Source: Aquimonas sp964586455 (lineage in GTDB: Bacteria > Pseudomonadota > Gammaproteobacteria > Xanthomonadales > Xanthomonadaceae). From it: a stretch of 64,000 nt of DNA. Where the stretch lies: positions 8,392-72,391 of the forward strand of contig CAZPHV010000023.1 in NCBI GenBank assembly GCA_964586455.1. The letters are read 5' to 3'. Under the pieces are notes generated by a model, which saw nothing but the letters and a program-made list of their open reading frames with translations, searched no databases and was not told the origin of the DNA. Below are positions 60,525-64,000 of the stretch, in pieces (positions within the stretch are counted from its first letter, which is position 1; each line of letters starts with the position of its first letter). Position numbers and translations under genes: made by a program.

Positions 60525-62570
60525 TTACAGCAGCGGCACCATCAGCAGAGCCACGATGTTGATGATCTTGATCAGCGGGTTCACGGCCGGGCCGGCGGTG
60601 TCCTTGTAGGGATCACCCACGGTGTCGCCGGTGACCGCGGCCTTGTGGGCTTCGGAGCCCTTGCCGCCGTGGTGGCCGTCTTCGATGTACTTCTTGGCGT
60701 TGTCCCAAGCGCCGCCGCCGGTGGTCATGCTGATCGCCACGAACAGGCCGGTGACGATGGTGCCGATCAGCAGGCCGCCGAGTGCGCGGATGCCGGCGCC
60801 CTCGCCCATGGCGAACTCCATCACCACCGCGATCACCACCGGCACCAGCACCGGCAGCAGCGAGGGGATGATCATTTCCTTGATCGCCGACTTGGTCAGC
60901 ATGTCGACCGCGCGCGAGTAGTCGGGCTTGGCGGTGCCTTCCATGATGCCCTTGATCTCGCGGAACTGGCGGCGCACTTCCTCGACTACCGCGCCGGCCG
61001 CGCGGCCGACCGCTTCCATTGCCATCGCGCCGAACAGGTAGGGCACCAGGCCGCCGATGAACAGGCCGATGATCACGGCCGGATCGTTCAGCTCGAACAC
61101 AGTCGCCTTGCCGGCGGCTTCAAGTTGGTGGGTGAAGTCGGCAAACAGCACCAGCGCAGCCAGACCCGCCGAGCCGATCGCATAGCCCTTGGTCACCGCC
61201 TTGGTCGTGTTGCCGACCGCGTCCAGCGGGTCGGTGACGGCGCGCACTTCTGGCGGCAGTTCGGCCATCTCGGCGATGCCGCCGGCGTTGTCGGTGATCG
61301 GGCCGTAGGCATCCAGTGCCACGATCATGCCGGCCATCGACAGCATCGAGGTTGCGGCGATCGCCAAGCCATAGATGCCGCCCAAGGTGTACGCGCCCCA
61401 GATCGAGATGCAGACCGCGATGACGGGAGCTGCAGTCGACTTCATCGAAATGCCCAGGCCCGCGATGATGTTGGTGCCGTGGCCGGTCGTAGAGGCTTGC
61501 GCCACATCGCGCACCGGCTTGTACTGGGTGCCAGTGTAGTACTCGGTGATCCACACGATCGCGCCGGTCAGCACCAGGCCGATCAGCGCGCAGAAATAGA
61601 TGTTCAACGCGCCATAGCTGGAGTCCGCCATCAGCTCGGTGGTAATCGGGTAGAACGCCGCTGCGGCCAGTACCGCGGAGATGATCACGCCCTTGTAGAG
61701 CGCGCCCATGATCGATCCACCGGCTTTGATCTTGACGAAGAAGGCGCCAATGATCGAAGCGATGATCGAAGCGCCGCCCAGCACCAGCGGGTACAGCACA
61801 CCGTTGGCGCCGACCGTTTCGATCATCAGATAGCCGAGCAGCATGGTTGCGATCACGGTGACCGCATAGGTCTCGAACAGGTCGGCCGCCATGCCGGCGC
61901 AGTCGCCGACGTTGTCGCCGACGTTGTCGGCGATCACCGCCGGGTTGCGCGGGTCGTCCTCGGGGATGCCGGCCTCGACCTTGCCGACCAGGTCCGCGCC
62001 GACGTCGGCGCCCTTGGTGAAGATGCCGCCGCCGAGGCGCGCAAAGATCGAGATCAGCGAGCTGCCGAAGGCGAGCCCAACCAGCGCGTGCAGGTTGTCG
62101 GTTTCGCTCAGGCCCATCTTCTGCAGGATCAGGTAATAGCCGGCCACACCAAGCAGGCCGAGGCCGACCACCAGCATGCCGGTGATGGCGCCGCCGCGGA
62201 AGGCGACATCCATGGCGGGACTCAGGCCGCGACGGGCGGCCTCGGCGGTGCGCACATTGGCACGCACCGAAACATTCATGCCGATATAGCCCGCGAGGCC
62301 TGACAGCACCGCACCGATCAGGAAGCCGATGGCGGTGCTCCAGGCCAGGAATACACCGAGCAGCACCAGCAGGATCACGCCGACGACGGAGATCGTGAGG
62401 TACTGGCGATTGAGGTAGGCGCGCGCGCCTTCCTGGATCGCGCCGGCGATCTCCTGCATCCGCTCATTGCCGGGTGATTGCGCGAGGATCCAGCGTGTGG
62501 ACACCACGCCGTAAAGGATGGCGATGACCGCACACGCGATCGCCGCGAACAGACCGTACTGCTGAAGCAT
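60525..62570 (-). CDS. hppA: Membrane-bound proton-translocating pyrophosphatase
   Basis: 681 residues with about 16 TM helices; pumps H+ out of the cytoplasm using PPi hydrolysis. Signatures: GGIFTKGADVGADLVGKVEAG, IPEDDPRNPAVIADNVGDNVGDCAGM, and GDTVGDPYKDTAGPAVNPLIK near the end. The segment GNTTKAVTKGYAIGSAGLA has Lys where K+-dependent enzymes have Ala (GNTTAA), so this is the K+-independent type. GGGAGGG precedes the ATG. Single gene; together with ppa it gives the cell two ways to remove PPi, one energy-conserving. Confidence 0.94.
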   Translation of the reverse strand: MLQQYGLFAAIACAVIAILYGVVSTRWILAQSPGNERMQEIAGAIQEGARAYLNRQYLTISVVGVILLVLLGVFLAWSTAIGFLIGAVLSGLAGYIGMNVSVRANVRTAEAARRGLSPAMDVAFRGGAITGMLVVGLGLLGVAGYYLILQKMGLSETDNLHALVGLAFGSSLISIFARLGGGIFTKGADVGADLVGKVEAGIPEDDPRNPAVIADNVGDNVGDCAGMAADLFETYAVTVIATMLLGYLMIETVGANGVLYPLVLGGASIIASIIGAFFVKIKAGGSIMGALYKGVIISAVLAAAAFYPITTELMADSSYGALNIYFCALIGLVLTGAIVWITEYYTGTQYKPVRDVAQASTTGHGTNIIAGLGISMKSTAAPVIAVCISIWGAYTLGGIYGLAIAATSMLSMAGMIVALDAYGPITDNAGGIAEMAELPPEVRAVTDPLDAVGNTTKAVTKGYAIGSAGLAALVLFADFTHQLEAAGKATVFELNDPAVIIGLFIGGLVPYLFGAMAMEAVGRAAGAVVEEVRRQFREIKGIMEGTAKPDYSRAVDMLTKSAIKEMIIPSLLPVLVPVVIAVVMEFAMGEGAGIRALGGLLIGTIVTGLFVAISMTTGGGAWDNAKKYIEDGHHGGKGSEAHKAAVTGDTVGDPYKDTAGPAVNPLIKIINIVALLMVPLL

Positions 62571-62766
62571 TCAGAACCCTCCCATAGCCGAAGTGGACCC
62601 GTTCCGTGCGGGCCTTCATGGACCGACGTGTCGCGAAGCTAGGAGGTGGATGGCAGCGCTGCGGATGAAGCGCAGCCCATCCGGTCAATCAGTGTTCCGA
62701 GCCCCCCGGCCCAGGTAACGCCTGCCGCCCGATCAAGCGGGCCGCCCGAGTGTAGCGGGAAAGCTC

Positions 62767-62792
62767 GGGGTCCGGGTTGGGGATTGGGGGGG
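62767..62792 (+). other. Potential G-quadruplex motif
   Basis: Four G-runs (4, 3, 4 and 7 G) with loops of 3, 2 and 3 bases on the plus strand, ~200 bases upstream of hppA and just before the 76-bp tandem repeat. Fits the G3+N1-7 pattern. Confidence 0.55.
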
Positions 62793-62795
62793 TGA

Positions 62796-62889
62796 GGCGG
62801 CGCGTTTGCGCGGCATGCCGCGCGCGCCGCCGAACGCCCGAGCGCTGTGCGCGAGGGCCGGGCCGAAGGCAGGCGGCGCGTTTGCGCGG
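62796..62889. repeat. 76-bp tandem repeat, interrupted by the IS30 element
   Basis: GGCGGCGCGTTTGCG starts at 62796 and again at 62872 (period 76). The second copy is cut by the insertion at 62889/62890 and continues at 63946-64000, which matches 62811-62865. A 16-base perfect palindrome GCGCGGCATGCCGCGC (62808-62823) lies in the first copy; the same palindrome was the insertion target in the second. Confidence 0.85.
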
Positions 62890-63945
62890 GGCGGTCTCAA
62901 CTCTGAAACGCAACACCCCTACGGAGCGTAGCGGGCCAGGTGACGTAGCCTGAGCTCCTCTACCTGCAAGTGGAGTTGCCCATGTCCAGAGGTCACCTGA
63001 CCCAACCCGAACGATATCAGGCGCACGCCCTTCGCGAGGCCGGGATGAGCCTGCGCGCGATCGGCAAGCGGATGGAGCGTTCACCGAGCACTCTCTGCCG
63101 CGAGCTCAAGCGCAACCGGAGCGCAGCGGGCTATCTGCCCGACCCTGCTCATGTCCGCGCCAAAGAGCGTCGCCGGTGTGCCAGCGAGCGGCCACGCATT
63201 GATCCATCGCACTGGCCGAAGATCGAAGCGCTTCTGCGCGAAGATTACAGCCCAGAACAGATTGCGGGCCGCACGGGGCTTGCCAGTCATGAGCGCATCT
63301 ACCAACACATTGCCGCTGACCATCGAAGTGGCGGCACGCTGTACAAGCTCCTGCGGCAGGGTGCGCCACGTCGCCGGCGTCGTTGCCGGCCAGACCGACG
63401 CGGCCAGATCAAGCACCGGCGGGACATCAGCGAACGCCCCTCGATCGTAGATGAGCGCGCGCGTTTCGGCGATTGGGAGCTGGACACCATGGTCAAAGCC
63501 AACGGCGGCGAGGTTCTGGTGACGCTGACCGAGCGGCGCTCACGACTCCACCTGATCCGTCGTGTCCGGGCACGCACCGCAGAAGCCGTCTGCCGCGCAA
63601 TCGTAGGCACGCTGGCACCGATCAGCCGTCTGGTCCTGACCCTCACCTCGGACAACGGCAAGGAGTTTGCCGAGCACGAGATCATTGGACTCGCGTGCAA
63701 GGCTGACTTCTACTTCGCCAAGCCCTACGCCTCATGGCAGCGTGGCTCCAACGAGAACGGTAATGGACTGGTGCGCTACTACCTGCCCAAAGGCACGGAC
63801 TTCGCAACCGTCACCGACGAGCAGCTCAAGGAGATCGAGCGAAGGATCAACAGCCGGCCGCGGAAGACGCTAGGCTGGCGCACCCCTTACAAGGTCTTCG
63901 CCGAAGCCCTCAAGAAGCGTGTTGCGATTCGTAGTTGAAACCGCC
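62890..63945 (+). mobile_element. Complete IS30-family insertion sequence
   Basis: 1,056 bp. Left end 62890-62916 (GGCGGTCTCAACTCTG...) and right end 63919-63945, whose complement reads GGCGGTTTCAACTACG...: imperfect ~27-bp inverted repeats. A 3-bp target duplication CGG sits at 62887-62889 and 63946-63948. Removing the element and one CGG rebuilds the 76-bp repeat and its palindrome. It encodes one transposase. Confidence 0.92.
62982..63938 (+). CDS. IS30-family transposase
   Basis: 318 residues from the ATG at 62982 (GTG at 62970 is possible). N-terminal helix-turn-helix (YQAHALREAGMSLRAIGKRM, SPSTLCRELKRN), a second DNA-binding part (YSPEQIAGRT, ERIYQHI), and a DDE catalytic core: D in GDWELDTM, D in LTSDNGKEF and E in RGSNENGNGLVRYY. 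No frameshift, all three acidic residues present, and intact ends, so the element is probably active or recently so. Confidence 0.94.
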   Translation: MSRGHLTQPERYQAHALREAGMSLRAIGKRMERSPSTLCRELKRNRSAAGYLPDPAHVRAKERRRCASERPRIDPSHWPKIEALLREDYSPEQIAGRTGLASHERIYQHIAADHRSGGTLYKLLRQGAPRRRRRCRPDRRGQIKHRRDISERPSIVDERARFGDWELDTMVKANGGEVLVTLTERRSRLHLIRRVRARTAEAVCRAIVGTLAPISRLVLTLTSDNGKEFAEHEIIGLACKADFYFAKPYASWQRGSNENGNGLVRYYLPKGTDFATVTDEQLKEIERRINSRPRKTLGWRTPYKVFAEALKKRVAIRS

Positions 63946-64000
63946 CGGCATGCCGCGCGCGCCGCCGAACGCCCGAGCGCTGTGCGCGAGGGCCGGGCCG

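Noticed and set aside
60645..62303. 552-codon plus-strand ORF over hppA
   Set aside because: Antisense shadow rich in His/Asp/Arg; hppA is unmistakable on the other strand.

Overview
The window is high-GC proteobacterial DNA. The best fit is a gammaproteobacterium of the Xanthomonadales, most likely on the Rhodanobacteraceae/Aquimonas/Dokdonella side. This rests on gene content (an ilvG/ilvM acetolactate synthase, a secreted lysyl-endopeptidase-like protease, GxWW..RSGQG secreted proteins) and on several secreted proteins that end in a short F-x-x-G-F-E or S-G-F-E tail. It is an inference from sequence features, not from a search.

Layout. 1-27.3 kb is accessory DNA: lipoproteins, small membrane proteins, two NTF2-like/DUF4241 paralogues, two TPR lipoproteins sharing 305 identical bases, a PaeR7I/XhoI-type restriction-modification pair followed by a PD-(D/E)XK protein, a truncated second copy of the methyltransferase, a SprB/FN3 surface protein whose 3' end is duplicated 2 kb away, and a secreted serine protease. 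A three-gene lipolytic operon (SGNH hydrolase, very large membrane patatin, lipoprotein) closes this part. 27.6-34 kb holds an SPFH/slipin gene, two abutting tRNA-like sequences, a small candidate transcript with its own promoter and terminator, a secreted agmatine/peptidyl-arginine deiminase and broken genes. 34-46 kb carries a PAS/GGDEF/EAL protein, a sulfotransferase, a PhyH dioxygenase, a BON-LysM protein, an FmdB zinc ribbon and a TPR-GGDEF protein. 46-49 kb is a WGR/DUF4132 protein.

49.2-55.2 kb is the core biosynthetic block: an ilvD-ilvC-ilvG-ilvM-ilvE operon on the minus strand. I read an unannotated 46-codon leader peptide rich in Leu/Val/Ile and a terminator hairpin ahead of ilvD, which is a classical attenuation layout. 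55.3-58 kb holds a DUF2333 protein and a 7TM diguanylate cyclase. ppa (soluble pyrophosphatase) and hppA (membrane proton pyrophosphatase) lie 2 kb apart. Between them is the relic of a type I-C CRISPR-Cas locus: a 37-38-37 repeat-spacer-repeat unit, a DUF433 gene running into the repeat, and the C-terminal third of cas7/csd2 with an in-frame stop. The window ends with an intact 1,056-bp IS30-family element inserted into a palindrome inside a 76-bp tandem repeat.

The core genes (ilv, ppa, hppA, slipin, fmdB) look intact. The accessory parts show repeated duplication, truncation and frameshifting, as expected of a region with frequent recombination.
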